A stretch of DNA of 64,000 nt from Corynebacterium capitovis DSM 44611 (GTDB taxonomy: Bacteria > Actinomycetota > Actinomycetes > Mycobacteriales > Mycobacteriaceae). Location of the stretch: positions 558,001 to 622,000 of the forward strand of contig NZ_CP047117.1 in the NCBI RefSeq assembly GCF_030440535.1, written 5' to 3'. Below the pieces are notes generated by a model that saw nothing but the letters and a program-made list of their open reading frames with translations, made no database searches and was not told where the DNA came from. Positions 15,984-27,485 of the stretch are shown here, one piece after another. The translations under genes were made by a program, and so were the position numbers. Each line of letters begins with the position of its first letter. Positions within the stretch are counted from its first letter, which is position 1.

Positions 15984-17654
15984 GTGGCTGAGTTCATCTA
16001 CACGATGAAAAACGTGCGCCGTGCCATCGGCGACAAGGTCATTTTGGACAACGTCACCATGGCTTTCTACCCCGGCGCAAAGATCGGTGTCGTCGGCCCG
16101 AACGGTGCCGGCAAATCCTCGCTGCTGAAGATCATGGCCGGCATCGACCAGCCGAACAACGGTGACGCGTTCCTCGATCCCGGCGCGAGCGTGGGCATCC
16201 TGCTGCAGGAGCCGCCGCTCAACGAGGAAAAGACGGTCCGGGAAAACGTCGAGGAGGGCCTGGGGGACATCTTCGAGAAGAAGCAGCGCTTCGAGCAGAT
16301 CGCCGAAGAGATGGCCACCAACTACACCGACGAGCTCATGGAGGAAATGGGCCGTCTGCAGGAGGAGCTGGACGCCGCCGACGCGTGGGAGGTCGACTCG
16401 AAGATCGAGCAGGCCCTCGACGCCCTGCGTTGCCCGCCTGCGGACGAGCCCGTCACCCACCTCTCCGGTGGTGAGCGGCGCCGCGTCGCGCTGGCCAGGC
16501 TGCTCCTCCAGGAGCCGGATTTGCTCCTGCTGGACGAGCCGACCAACCACCTCGATGCGGAATCCGTGCTGTGGCTTGAACGGCACCTGCAGTCCTACAA
16601 GGGCGCGGTCCTCGCCATCACCCACGACCGCTACTTCCTAGACAACGTTGCGGAGTGGATTTGCGAGGTCGATCGCGGCAAGCTCTACCCCTACGAGGGC
16701 AACTACTCCACCTACCTGGAGAAGAAGGCCGAGCGCCTCGAGGTGGCGGGCAAGAAGGACCAGAAGCTGCAGAAACGCCTGAAGAACGAACTCGACTGGG
16801 TGCGGTCCTCCCCAAAGGCGCGCCAGGCCAAGAACAAAGCCCGCCTCGAGCGGTACGAGGAGATGGCGGCCGAGGCCGAGCAGTACCGTAAGCTGGACTT
16901 CGAGGAAATCCAGATTCCCACCCCACCGCGTCTGGGCAACAAGGTTGTCGAGGTTGACCACCTTGACAAGGGTTTCGACGAGCGAGTCTTGATCAAGGAT
17001 CTGTCGTTCACCCTCCCGCGCAACGGCATCGTCGGCGTGATCGGTCCGAACGGTGTGGGCAAGACCACGCTCTTCAAGACCATTGTCGGCCTGGAGCAGC
17101 CCGATGACGGGACCGTGTCCGTGGGCGACACCGTGCAGCTGAGCTACGTGGACCAGAACCGCGCCAACATCGACCCGGAGAAGACGGTGTGGCAGGTTGT
17201 GTCTGACGGCCTCGACTATATCCACGTGGGCCAGAACGAAATGCCCTCGCGCGCGTACCTGTCGGCCTTCGGTTTTAAGGGCCCTGACCAGCAGAAACCC
17301 TCGAAGGTGCTCTCGGGAGGTGAGCGCAACCGCCTGAACCTGGCGCTGACTCTAAAGCAGGGTGGCAACCTTATCCTTCTCGACGAGCCGACCAACGACC
17401 TCGACGTCGAAACCCTCGGATCCCTGGAAAACGCCCTGCAGAAGTTCCCAGGCTGCGCGGTGGTCATCTCCCACGACCGCTGGTTCCTCGACCGGACCTG
17501 CACGCACATTCTGGCGTGGGAAGGCAATATCGAAGAGGGCAAGTGGTTCTGGTTCGAGGGCAACTTCGGGGACTACGAAAAGAACAAGGTCGAGCGCCTC
17601 GGTGAGGAAGCTGCGCGTCCGTCGCGGGTGACCCACCGCCGCCTGACACGATAG
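15984..17654 (+). CDS. ettA: Energy-dependent translational throttle protein EttA (ABC-F)
   Basis: Cytosolic ABC-F ATPase that binds the ribosomal E site and gates the first elongation steps according to ATP/ADP. 556 residues, exactly the EttA size, with two nucleotide-binding domains: Walker A GPNGAGKSS near residue 36 and GPNGVGKTT near 355, signatures LSGGERRRVALARLL and LSGGERNRLNL, and Walker B LLLLDEPTNHLD and LILLDEPTNDLD. The arm insertion and inter-domain linker are present. The GTG start follows AAAGGGGAC. The next gene begins 11 bases after its stop. Confidence 0.95.
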   Translation: MAEFIYTMKNVRRAIGDKVILDNVTMAFYPGAKIGVVGPNGAGKSSLLKIMAGIDQPNNGDAFLDPGASVGILLQEPPLNEEKTVRENVEEGLGDIFEKKQRFEQIAEEMATNYTDELMEEMGRLQEELDAADAWEVDSKIEQALDALRCPPADEPVTHLSGGERRRVALARLLLQEPDLLLLDEPTNHLDAESVLWLERHLQSYKGAVLAITHDRYFLDNVAEWICEVDRGKLYPYEGNYSTYLEKKAERLEVAGKKDQKLQKRLKNELDWVRSSPKARQAKNKARLERYEEMAAEAEQYRKLDFEEIQIPTPPRLGNKVVEVDHLDKGFDERVLIKDLSFTLPRNGIVGVIGPNGVGKTTLFKTIVGLEQPDDGTVSVGDTVQLSYVDQNRANIDPEKTVWQVVSDGLDYIHVGQNEMPSRAYLSAFGFKGPDQQKPSKVLSGGERNRLNLALTLKQGGNLILLDEPTNDLDVETLGSLENALQKFPGCAVVISHDRWFLDRTCTHILAWEGNIEEGKWFWFEGNFGDYEKNKVERLGEEAARPSRVTHRRLTR

Positions 17655-17665
17655 GAAGGCCACCC

Positions 17666-18091
17666 ATGACAGAGTCCGAGAACACCGCCTACGTCACCGA
17701 CGAGGTCACCCTGCCCGTGAGGTGGAGCGACTTCGACCGATACGGGCACGTGAACAACGCCACGTATATCGAGTACGCGCAGGACGCCCGTCTCGCGTTT
17801 GGTGCCAAACACTTCGGCGCGGGGTTGCCCGTGTTTGTGCGGCACGTCGAGGCTGATTACGCGCGCCCGATCATGCCGGACACGACCGAGGTGCTCGTGC
17901 GCACGTCCGTTGTGCGAGTGGGCACGACGTCGTTTACCACCCAGCAAGACATCCTCGACCGGCACGGCAGCGTGTGCTGCACCGTGACCAGCGTGCTCGT
18001 CGCCGTCGACATAGAGACGTCCACCCCGCGCGAAATCACCAGCCGCGAGTTGGGCATCCTCACGCAGGGCCCGGCAGAGGCCACGGAGTGA
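17666..18091 (+). CDS. Hot-dog fold acyl-CoA thioesterase (4HBT type)
   Basis: 141 residues with the 4-hydroxybenzoyl-CoA thioesterase signature VRWSDFDRYGHVNNATYIEYAQDARL near residue 18, where the Asp before RYGHVNN is the usual catalytic acid. It should hydrolyse an acyl-CoA; chain length is unknown. It follows ettA by 11 bases and overlaps the next gene by four (GTGA). The position parallels M. tuberculosis Rv2475c. Confidence 0.88.
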   Translation: MTESENTAYVTDEVTLPVRWSDFDRYGHVNNATYIEYAQDARLAFGAKHFGAGLPVFVRHVEADYARPIMPDTTEVLVRTSVVRVGTTSFTTQQDILDRHGSVCCTVTSVLVAVDIETSTPREITSRELGILTQGPAEATE

Positions 18092-18720
18092 CAACGGAGT
18101 CACTTCGAGTTTTCCGCGGGGCGGCGGGCCTCAGCGCCTTGTTGAGCAGGGCCACGGGGCTCGACGCCTCAGCGCTGGCGCGCTTTTCCGAGCGCGACGA
18201 CATGTTCGTTGACGTCTTCGTCACCACGCCATTCGAGTGCATCGCCGCGCGCCGGGTGGAGGCGCGCGCGTCCCGGGACGGAGCCGTCGTCGCTGCGGCG
18301 GACCTCCTCGCGGCGCTGCGCGCCAACGCGAGCGAGGTCGGTCGCGCCCGAGACCCGAACTGGCCCGGGGCGCTGCCTCCCGAGGGCGGGTTTATTCAGC
18401 GCGACCTTGTACCGGTCAGCGTTGCGCGCTCGCTGGCAGACGAGGGGCGCTCCCTTGCTCGACAATTCTCCGGCCCGCTCGGCCCGCCCGCGTCACTGCT
18501 CAACCAGACAGTGCTCACCGCCGATACGGAATCCGCCGACCCAGTCGAGATTCCCATGCGGATGATCTTCACCTGCACCTCCCTGGGCCTCATCCCGGGT
18601 TTCGACGCCCCCGTCGACGTCCCCAGGCATCTGCGCGTCTCCACCGCGGGCAGGTGGGTGCGCCTCGACGCGCCGTTCGGCAGCGTCTACCGTTCCACGA
18701 AGCTCGGGCCGTTCCTCTAG
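18088..18720 (+). CDS. Conserved hypothetical protein coupled to the thioesterase
   Basis: 210 residues from GTG 18088, overlapping the thioesterase stop by four bases. No signal or membrane segment and no motif I recognise. It appears soluble, with an Arg/Ala-rich N-terminal half (AARRVEARASRDGAVVAAADL) and a more beta-like C-terminal half ending SVYRSTKLGPFL. The location matches that of Rv2474c, also uncharacterised. Its stop codon overlaps the stop of the convergent oxidase gene. Confidence 0.75.
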   Translation: MTTESLRVFRGAAGLSALLSRATGLDASALARFSERDDMFVDVFVTTPFECIAARRVEARASRDGAVVAAADLLAALRANASEVGRARDPNWPGALPPEGGFIQRDLVPVSVARSLADEGRSLARQFSGPLGPPASLLNQTVLTADTESADPVEIPMRMIFTCTSLGLIPGFDAPVDVPRHLRVSTAGRWVRLDAPFGSVYRSTKLGPFL

Positions 18721-20039
18721 CCGAATAACCGGCGCAGGTAGGGGGAGCTGAAGCGGCCCAGCGGGTCCATGGCCTCGCGCAGGGAGCAAAACTCCTCAAA
18801 GCGCGGGTACAGTTCGGCGAGGTCTTCTCGCTCGAGGTTGTGCATCTTGCCCCAGTGCGGGCGGCCTCCCGCGGCACGCACGATGGGCTCCAAAGCGGGA
18901 AAGTAGCGGGTGGGGTCCATGAACTTCGGTACGTGGATAGCGATGTACATCGATTCCCGCCCCGAGGCGGTGGACAAAGCGACGTCGTCGGCCGCGGTAG
19001 AACGCAGTTCCAGCGGGAAGGGGATGAGCCAGCGCTGACGCTCGATTTCGGCGCGGATCTCCCGCACCGCCTCGGGGCCGCTGGCCAGCGGGACGGCGTA
19101 CTCCATCTCGTGGAAGCGCACCCGACGCGGAGTGGCAAACACTTCGTGGGCGCGCGAGCGGTAGGAGCTCGCGCCCATCGCCCCGACCGCGACGCCGTTG
19201 AGAAAGGGAACGGTGCGCGGCGCCGCGCGCGCCACCAGCAAGGACGCGGCGAAGACGCCGTTGCCCACCACCTCGTCCTCGATGGCGCGCGTGAGCCACG
19301 TGCGCACCTTCGGCTCCCCACCCGGGGCCGGTGCGCTCGGTGCCAGCCGCGTGTTGTTCTTCACCATCGCTCGGTCGGTGTGCGGGAACCAAAACGCTTC
19401 GAAGTGGTCAACGGCGCGCGAGCGTTCCTCCCACGTGTCGAGCACGTCGTCAATACTGTCGGTTCCTTCCACGGCGAGCAGGTCGAAGGCATCAACGCAC
19501 TGCATCTCCACCTCTACGACGATGCCGAGGGCGCCGAGGGAGACGGTGATTAACCGCAGCATGTCGGGGTCGTCGTCGATGGAGTAGTCCCGGGCGGTGC
19601 CGGTGGTGTCGATAAGCGTGAGCCCCGTGACCGTTCCCGCGAAGCCTGTCCACGCTATCCCGGTACCGTGGGTTGAGGTGGAAATGGCACCGGCGACGGA
19701 CTGGACATCGATGTCGCCTTGGTTCGCGAGGGCGAGGCCGAAGGGCGCGAGCAGCTGCGGCACGAGGTGGAGGCGCGTGCCCGCAAGGAAGCGAACGCGT
19801 TTGCGCACCTTATCGACGCCCACGATGCCCGAGAGCTTATCCAAGCTCACCATCGTGTCGTCGCCGGCGGCGCAGGGAGTGAACGAGTGGCCGCCGCCGA
19901 CGGGGCGCACGCTGCCGCCGGTGGGAAGCGTGCGAACGAGGTCGCTGACCTCATCAACCGTTGCTGGGTAGCGGAAGGAGCGCGGCGCCGTCGCCACGGA
20001 ACCGGCCCAGTTGCGGAAGGTTGTGCCTCGCCGCATCAT
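18717..20039 (-). CDS. FAD-linked aldonolactone oxidase/dehydrogenase
   Basis: VAO-family flavoprotein resembling D-arabinono-1,4-lactone oxidase and mycobacterial L-gulono-1,4-lactone dehydrogenase. The N-terminal FAD domain contains VRPVGGGHSFTPCAAGDDTMVSLDKLSG and SVAGAISTSTHGTG. The C-terminal ALO domain ends MDPLGRFSSPYLRRLFG. About 440 residues. I chose ATG 20039, which overlaps the upstream stop as ATGA with AAAGGA about 11 bases before it; ATG 20051 is an alternative. It is an operon partner of the alanine-racemase-like gene. Confidence 0.85.
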   Translation of the reverse strand: MMRRGTTFRNWAGSVATAPRSFRYPATVDEVSDLVRTLPTGGSVRPVGGGHSFTPCAAGDDTMVSLDKLSGIVGVDKVRKRVRFLAGTRLHLVPQLLAPFGLALANQGDIDVQSVAGAISTSTHGTGIAWTGFAGTVTGLTLIDTTGTARDYSIDDDPDMLRLITVSLGALGIVVEVEMQCVDAFDLLAVEGTDSIDDVLDTWEERSRAVDHFEAFWFPHTDRAMVKNNTRLAPSAPAPGGEPKVRTWLTRAIEDEVVGNGVFAASLLVARAAPRTVPFLNGVAVGAMGASSYRSRAHEVFATPRRVRFHEMEYAVPLASGPEAVREIRAEIERQRWLIPFPLELRSTAADDVALSTASGRESMYIAIHVPKFMDPTRYFPALEPIVRAAGGRPHWGKMHNLEREDLAELYPRFEEFCSLREAMDPLGRFSSPYLRRLFG

Positions 20040-21241
20040 CGCAGGGTCCATCCTTTCCCTCGGTAGGTGTCCCACGTCTCGTGGGTGCCGTCGGGTCCGA
20101 CGGCGATCAGGCGGTCAACGTGCTCGGTCATCTCGCCCGCTTTCGCGTGCCGGAACCAGACGAGGTCGCCCACCGAGAGGTGGTCCGAGGCGGAGCCGCG
20201 CAGCGGTGTCTGTACCTCGCCCGCCCCCTCGGTGGAGGTGTAGTGCAGTCCCTCCGGGTACACCGGCACGGGTGGACGGTCCGCAGCGGGTGGGCCCGAA
20301 GCGATCCAGCCGCCGGAGTTGACGGTGACCCAGCCCGGGCTCGGGCGCCGGGAAACGGGGCAGGCGAAGAAGGCGGCAGGGACGTGATCGACGTGGGCAA
20401 AACGGTCGAAGAGGGCGGGGGTGTAGAAGCCTGAGCCGGCCGCAAGTTCCGTAAGCGAGGAATCCCCAGCGCTGAGCTCGAGCGAACCCGTGCCCCCGCC
20501 GTTGACGAACTCTAGGTCGGCGACCTCCCGCGCGGTGTCGACGCACGCGGCGCGACGCGGCGTGAGCTGGGCCATGGAAACTCTTCGCATCTGTCGCTTG
20601 ATGGCACCAGACGCGCCGGACTCGGCATCGGCGATGGAAGCGACCTGGCCCTCGTAACCCATCAGGCCGACAAGCCGCAGGCTCGGGCGCCGCGAAATGG
20701 CCACCGCGAGCGCGCGAGTGTCCTCCGGCGAGCGGACGGGGGAGCGGCGGGGACCGATGACGGCACCGGGCAAGCGCAGGGCGCAGTCAATGTCGATGGC
20801 CACCCGAACCGGCCCGGCGCCCCCCGCGGCGGAGTCGATGAGGTCGAGGTGTTCGGTGCAGTCCACCATCACGGCGATGGCCCCGCGGGATGTGGGGTCC
20901 GAGGCGAGCTCCCGCAGCGCGCGCCGGTTGACGCTGGGGTAGGCCACGACGATGTCGCGAAATCCCTCGCGTACCAGGTTGAGCGCCTCCGGCAGGGTGT
21001 AGGCGAGGATGCCGCGGAAACCGTCGTGGCTCAGTGCGCGGCGCAGAGCCGCCACGCTGCGTAGGGACTTCGAAGCCACGCGGATGGGAAGGCCGAGGGA
21101 GCGGGTGCGCATCCTGCGCGCGTTGTGGTCAAAGGCGGCGGTGTCGATGGCGGCGCACGGGGCGTCGACACGTTCGGAGTCGATGAGCGCGGAGATGGTA
21201 GCGCGAAGCTGAGGGGAGGGTGTCGGGTCCACGGTCGGCAT
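20036..21241 (-). CDS. Alanine-racemase N-domain PLP enzyme (D-threonine aldolase/deaminase-like)
   Basis: 401 residues, fold-type III PLP enzyme. The Schiff-base Lys is in LPIRVASKSLRS near residue 58. The phosphate-binding region FVNGGGTGS and a C-terminal beta domain with the probable metal-binding HVDHVPAAFFACPV are present. The group includes D-threonine aldolases and D-serine dehydratases; the exact amino acid cannot be given. It shares a 4-base overlap with the FAD oxidase gene, so the two probably act in one small oxidative pathway. Confidence 0.8.
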   Translation of the reverse strand: MPTVDPTPSPQLRATISALIDSERVDAPCAAIDTAAFDHNARRMRTRSLGLPIRVASKSLRSVAALRRALSHDGFRGILAYTLPEALNLVREGFRDIVVAYPSVNRRALRELASDPTSRGAIAVMVDCTEHLDLIDSAAGGAGPVRVAIDIDCALRLPGAVIGPRRSPVRSPEDTRALAVAISRRPSLRLVGLMGYEGQVASIADAESGASGAIKRQMRRVSMAQLTPRRAACVDTAREVADLEFVNGGGTGSLELSAGDSSLTELAAGSGFYTPALFDRFAHVDHVPAAFFACPVSRRPSPGWVTVNSGGWIASGPPAADRPPVPVYPEGLHYTSTEGAGEVQTPLRGSASDHLSVGDLVWFRHAKAGEMTEHVDRLIAVGPDGTHETWDTYRGKGWTLR

Positions 21242-21286
21242 GCCAACACCTTAGCGTCGCGAAACTAGTGGCGGGTCGCCTTTTTC

Positions 21287-21748
21287 TTAGGAATTGGAAT
21301 TAATCATCATGTACGCCACGCGCGTCATGTGCTCGACCAGTTGCGCGCGGTACGCGGGGGCTAGCTCCTCGTCGCTGAATTGGTCGAGGGCGGAGCCCAT
21401 GAGCTCCAGCCAGCGCTGCGCCTCCGCCTCGCCGATGGAAAACGGCATGTGGCGTCGCCGCAGCATCGGCCGTCCCCGCCGCTGCTGGAACGTGTGGGGC
21501 CCGCCCCAGTACTGGACGAGGAACCAACGCAGCCGATCCTCCGCGCCTTCCCAGTCATCGGCGGGGTACATGGGGCCGATGAGGTCGTCGTCCTTGACGC
21601 GGCTGTAAAACCGGTGGACCAGGGTGCGGAAGAAGTCCTCGCCCACGACGTCATACAGAGTGGTCTGCGGAGTTGCCTGGGAGGCGGCGTGGGTGGCGGA
21701 GGGAACAGCGTTGCGGGGGGTGAGGGGGATGTCCATCGGCAGGGCCAT
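21287..21748 (-). CDS. glbO: Group II truncated haemoglobin GlbO
   Basis: 153 residues with the 2-on-2 globin core. B10 Tyr lies in LVHRFYSRVKDD, the proximal His in RRRHMPFSIGEAEAQRW, and the conserved Trp G8 in AQRWLELMGSAL. Group II members bind O2 tightly and are linked to peroxide and NO handling in actinobacteria. ATG 21748 is preferred; ATG 21736 is possible. A much longer open frame upstream runs into metB's promoter and gene on the opposite strand and shows no similarity. It is divergent from metB. Confidence 0.9.
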   Translation of the reverse strand: MALPMDIPLTPRNAVPSATHAASQATPQTTLYDVVGEDFFRTLVHRFYSRVKDDDLIGPMYPADDWEGAEDRLRWFLVQYWGGPHTFQQRRGRPMLRRRHMPFSIGEAEAQRWLELMGSALDQFSDEELAPAYRAQLVEHMTRVAYMMINSNS

Positions 21749-21817
21749 TCTTTCGAGGTAATCCGGTTGCTCCCATCTTAGGTTTCCTCCGCGCGCGGCA
21801 TCTAATTGCGGCCATAC

Positions 21818-21837
21818 TGAACCGCTTAGTCTACAAT
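21818..21837 (+). promoter_or_regulatory. Possible McbR-like half-site and -10 before metB
   Basis: TGAAC-N6-GTCTA (21818-21833) partly resembles the McbR motif TAGAC-N6-GTCTA known from C. glutamicum sulfur genes: one arm is exact and the other matches 3 of 5. A TACAAT-like -10 (21832-21837) overlaps it. The evidence is weak. Confidence 0.3.
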
Positions 21838-21868
21838 TTCCGCAAAGCCATTCGACGAAAGGATGCTG

Positions 21869-23041
21869 ATGCCCGGGTTTTCCACCAACGCGATTCACGC
21901 CGGATATGAACCAGACAGCCTCTACGGCGCGATCAATCCCCCGATTTACGCCTCGACTACGTTTGCGCAGGACGATCTGGCGGTGACGCGCAACGGGTAC
22001 GAATACACGCGGGTGGGCAACCCCACCATTACGGCGCTGGAAAAGGCTGTCGCGGCGCTCGAGGGCAGCGCGTACGCAGTGGCATTCGCCTCCGGAATGG
22101 CGGCCATCGACACGGTGCTGCGCGTCGTGTTGAAGCCCGGCGATCACATCGTCATCGGCAGCGACGCCTACGGCGGAACCTACCGCCTGATCCAGCAGAT
22201 CTTCACCCAGTGGGGAGTGGAAAACTCGGTGGTGAACATGACGGACGTCGGAGCCGTCCAGGCTGCTCTGCGCCCGAACACGAAAGCCATTTGGGTGGAG
22301 ACCCCCACCAACCCCGCGCTCGACATCGTCGACATCGCCGCCATTGCGGACATCAAGGGCCAGGCGACGTTGGTCGTCGACAACACGTTCGCCTCCCCCT
22401 ACCTCCAGCGCCCCTGTGAATTCGGTGCAGATATCGTCGTGCACTCCACGACGAAATACATCGGCGGCCACTCCGACGTTGTGGGCGGCGTGGTCTGTGG
22501 CAACACGCCTGAGCTGGAGGAGCAGCTGCGCTTCTTCTTTGGCTGGGTCGGGGCGATCCCCTCTCCCTTTGATACCTACCTCAGCGGCCGCGGGTTAAAA
22601 ACGCTTGCCGTACGCATGGAGCGCCACTGCGACAACGCCGAAGCGGTAGCCACATTCCTGGACGCCCAGGACGCCGTCGCGCGGGTCTGTTACCCGGGGC
22701 TTGAGTCCCACCCCGGCCATGAGGTGGCAGCGCGCCAGATGAAACGGTTCGGCGCAATGGTCTCGGTGGTCTTCCACACCGAGGAGCAGGCTGTTACCTT
22801 CTGTCGCTCGACCAAGCTCTTCTGTCTCGCCGAGTCGCTCGGGGGGGTGGAGAGTTTGGTGGAGCACCCCGCCACCATGACGCACCTCGCCGTGGAAGGG
22901 TCCGCGCTGGCCGTGCCGCGCGAACTGGTGCGCATTTCCGTCGGTATCGAGGATGAAGCCGATCTTATCGCGGACCTCGAGCAGGCTCTCGCGGTCGTCG
23001 CCGCCGGGGCTAAGGGGGCCCAGGCTTCCTTATCATCCTAA
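21869..23041 (+). CDS. metB: Cystathionine gamma-synthase
   Basis: PLP enzyme joining an activated homoserine to cysteine in methionine synthesis. About 390 residues with the Cys/Met metabolism fold: STTFAQDDLAVTRNGYEYTRVGNPTITALEKAVAALE, the internal-aldimine Lys in VVHSTTKYIGGHSD, and LAESLGGVESLVEHPATMTH near the end. I prefer ATG 21869 because AAAGG sits 6-7 bases upstream; ATG 21863 is also in frame. O-acetylhomoserine is the expected substrate in corynebacteria. It reads alone and is divergent from glbO. Confidence 0.92.
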   Translation: MPGFSTNAIHAGYEPDSLYGAINPPIYASTTFAQDDLAVTRNGYEYTRVGNPTITALEKAVAALEGSAYAVAFASGMAAIDTVLRVVLKPGDHIVIGSDAYGGTYRLIQQIFTQWGVENSVVNMTDVGAVQAALRPNTKAIWVETPTNPALDIVDIAAIADIKGQATLVVDNTFASPYLQRPCEFGADIVVHSTTKYIGGHSDVVGGVVCGNTPELEEQLRFFFGWVGAIPSPFDTYLSGRGLKTLAVRMERHCDNAEAVATFLDAQDAVARVCYPGLESHPGHEVAARQMKRFGAMVSVVFHTEEQAVTFCRSTKLFCLAESLGGVESLVEHPATMTHLAVEGSALAVPRELVRISVGIEDEADLIADLEQALAVVAAGAKGAQASLSS

Positions 23042-23204
23042 GCGGGCCAGGTGTGAACGTTTTATCTACGCTCTTATACACTAAACCATCTGTTATGGAA
23101 GCGGGCCTAGGTCCCTTCGGTCTCTTCGCCCCGCGCTTGTATGCGGTATTGTTTATAAATGCTCGTCGGCCCGCGATAAGACACGACAGCGCTAAGGAGT
23201 TTCC

Positions 23205-23918
23205 ATGGGGCGCAAGCCCGCTTATGTGGCGATAGCCGAGAATCTGAGGACGCGTATTACCTCCGAGGCCCTCCGCCCGGGCAGCCGGTTACCCGCAGAG
23301 CGCGAGCTTGTCGACGAGTTCGGGGTGGCGCGCATGACGGTCCGCCACGCCTTGGACCTCTTACAGCTCGAGGGAATCATCGAGCGACGCCGCGGGCGCA
23401 CCGGCGGCACGTTCGTTCGGGCGCTTCCCCCCGTCGTCGACCTCGGGGCGCACTCGGGCCTCGTTCGACAACTTACCGGGCTGGGCAAGCGTATCCATAC
23501 CGCACCGATTGCCAGCGAGCTCGCAGTCCCGCCCCGCCGCGTCGCCGCCGAATTCCAGCTCGGCCCCCACGAGCTGTTATCCATGCGCCACGTGCTCCAC
23601 TACGCGGATGATGTTCCCGCGTTTGCCGAAACGACCTACGCCCGGCCGGGATGCTGCTCCGTGGACGAGGGGGAGCAAGGCGGGGCCCTCTGCGACGGCA
23701 CGCTCGCCGCTGCAGCGCAGCCTGGGAAGCGACGCCGCGAAGACACGCTCAACCCCGGCGTTGCCACCGATGCGGAGCGGGAGGATTTGCGCCTGGCCGT
23801 AAACGCCCCAGTTCAGCGCATTACGCGCCGTGTCTTCGAGGGCGACGAGCTTATCAGTTTTTCTGTTCTCGTTGTCCGCGCAGACGCGGCCCAGCTGCGC
23901 GTCGTCTGCGCGGTGTAG
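23205..23918 (+). CDS. GntR/HutC-family transcriptional regulator
   Basis: 237 residues: an N-terminal winged helix (about 1-72, with LPAERELVDEFGVARMTVRHALDLLQLEGIIERRRGRTGGTFV) and a C-terminal UTRA-like effector domain. ATG follows TAAGGAG at 7 bases. The effector is unknown; HutC-type members sense small metabolites, sugars or histidine-pathway compounds. It stands alone between metB and convergent pepN, so the target may be itself or distant. The 163-base gap before it has no clear inverted repeat. Confidence 0.85.
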   Translation: MGRKPAYVAIAENLRTRITSEALRPGSRLPAERELVDEFGVARMTVRHALDLLQLEGIIERRRGRTGGTFVRALPPVVDLGAHSGLVRQLTGLGKRIHTAPIASELAVPPRRVAAEFQLGPHELLSMRHVLHYADDVPAFAETTYARPGCCSVDEGEQGGALCDGTLAAAAQPGKRRREDTLNPGVATDAEREDLRLAVNAPVQRITRRVFEGDELISFSVLVVRADAAQLRVVCAV

Positions 23919-23928
23919 CGCCGCCCGC

Positions 23929-26319
<2,391 letters not shown>

Positions 26320-26372
26320 GCGGACCAATCTACTCGGGCACTCACAGCACTAGAGATGGCTAGGGTAGAAGC

Positions 26373-26987
26373 ATGGCTGAGAAACTAACGTTTTGGTTCG
26401 ACGCAACCTGCCCCTTCTGCTGGCAGACCTCCCGCTGGATGAAGGAAGTAGAAAAGGTCCGCGACGTCGAGATCGACTGGGTGCCCATGTCGCTCAGCGT
26501 CCTTAATGATGGTCGCGACCTGCCCGCCGATTACGCCGCGGCGATGGAAGCCGCCTGGGGTCCCGCGCGCGTCTTCGCCAGGGTCAAGCAGGACCACCCC
26601 GAGTCCGTCGACGCGCTCTACACCGAGATGGGTACCGCCATCCACCCCGGTGGCAACGGCGGGCGGCAGGGCTCCGGCGCCTACGACGACATCATCGCCG
26701 AGGCGCTGAGGAACCAGGGGCTGCCCGCGACCTTGGCGGAGGTAGCCAACACCTCGGACGCCGACGACCTGCTGCGCGGTTACCACGCCACCGCGATGGA
26801 GGCAGTCGGAGACGAGGTTGGCACCCCCGTTCTCAAGCTGGGTGACACCGCGTTCTTTGGGCCCGTCATCACCCGCGTCCCTACCGGCGAGGAGGCAGGG
26901 TCGCTTTTCGACGCCACCGTGCAGCTGTCCAGCTTCCCCTACTTCTTCGAGCTGAAGCGATCCCGCACCGAATCGCCCCAGTTCTAA
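26373..26987 (+). CDS. DsbA-fold mycothiol-dependent oxidoreductase (Rv2466c-like)
   Basis: 204 residues, thioredoxin fold with helical insertion. The active site is C13-P-F-C16 in FWFDATCPFCWQTSRWM. The cis-Pro loop is EVGTPVLKLGDTAFFGPVITRVPTGEEAG. The family is typified by M. tuberculosis Rv2466c, a mycothiol-dependent reductase with CPWC; Phe replaces Trp here. The pepN/this gene/rpiB order is the same as in mycobacteria. The start lies 18 bases before rpiB's leader region, and both are on the same strand, so co-transcription with rpiB is likely. Confidence 0.88.
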   Translation: MAEKLTFWFDATCPFCWQTSRWMKEVEKVRDVEIDWVPMSLSVLNDGRDLPADYAAAMEAAWGPARVFARVKQDHPESVDALYTEMGTAIHPGGNGGRQGSGAYDDIIAEALRNQGLPATLAEVANTSDADDLLRGYHATAMEAVGDEVGTPVLKLGDTAFFGPVITRVPTGEEAGSLFDATVQLSSFPYFFELKRSRTESPQF

Positions 26988-27005
26988 GGAAGTAGGTTTA
27001 GACGT

Positions 27006-27479
27006 ATGCGTATTTACTTGGGAGCGGACCACGCCGGCTTCGAGCGGAAAAACCAGATCGCCGAGCACCTGCGTGGGCAGGGCCACGACGTGATCGACTG
27101 CGGGGCCTTCGCATACGACGCCGCCGATGACTACCCGGCCTTTTGCATCGCCGCAGCGGAGGCGGTCGTGGGCGACCCCGGGTCCCTCGGCATCGTCCTC
27201 GGCGGCTCGGGAAATGGCGAACAGATCGCCGCCAACAAGGTCACGGGCGCGCGCTGCGCTCTCGCTTGGTCAGAGGAGACGGCCCGGCTTGCCAGGGAGC
27301 ACAACAACGCCCAGCTCATCGGTATCGGCGGGCGCATGCACACCGAGGAGGAGGCGCTGCGCATCGTGGACGCGTTCGTCGCCCAGCCCTGGAGCGACGA
27401 GGAGCGCCACCAGCGCCGCCTCGATATCGTGGCCGACTACGAGGCGACGGGGATCGCGCCCGAGGTGCCGAAAGCCTAG
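27006..27479 (+). CDS. rpiB: Ribose-5-phosphate isomerase B
   Basis: Interconverts ribose-5-phosphate and ribulose-5-phosphate. 157 residues of the LacAB/RpiB family, with MRIYLGADHAGFERK, the Cys-containing VIDCGAF, and the anion-hole/catalytic stretch VLGGSGNGEQIAANK. E72 is the probable base, as in the mycobacterial-type enzymes, rather than the E. coli Cys. It begins 18 bases after the DsbA-like gene and converges on the first glycosyltransferase, with 6 bases between the stops. Confidence 0.93.
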   Translation: MRIYLGADHAGFERKNQIAEHLRGQGHDVIDCGAFAYDAADDYPAFCIAAAEAVVGDPGSLGIVLGGSGNGEQIAANKVTGARCALAWSEETARLAREHNNAQLIGIGGRMHTEEEALRIVDAFVAQPWSDEERHQRRLDIVADYEATGIAPEVPKA

Positions 27480-27485
27480 CCGGCC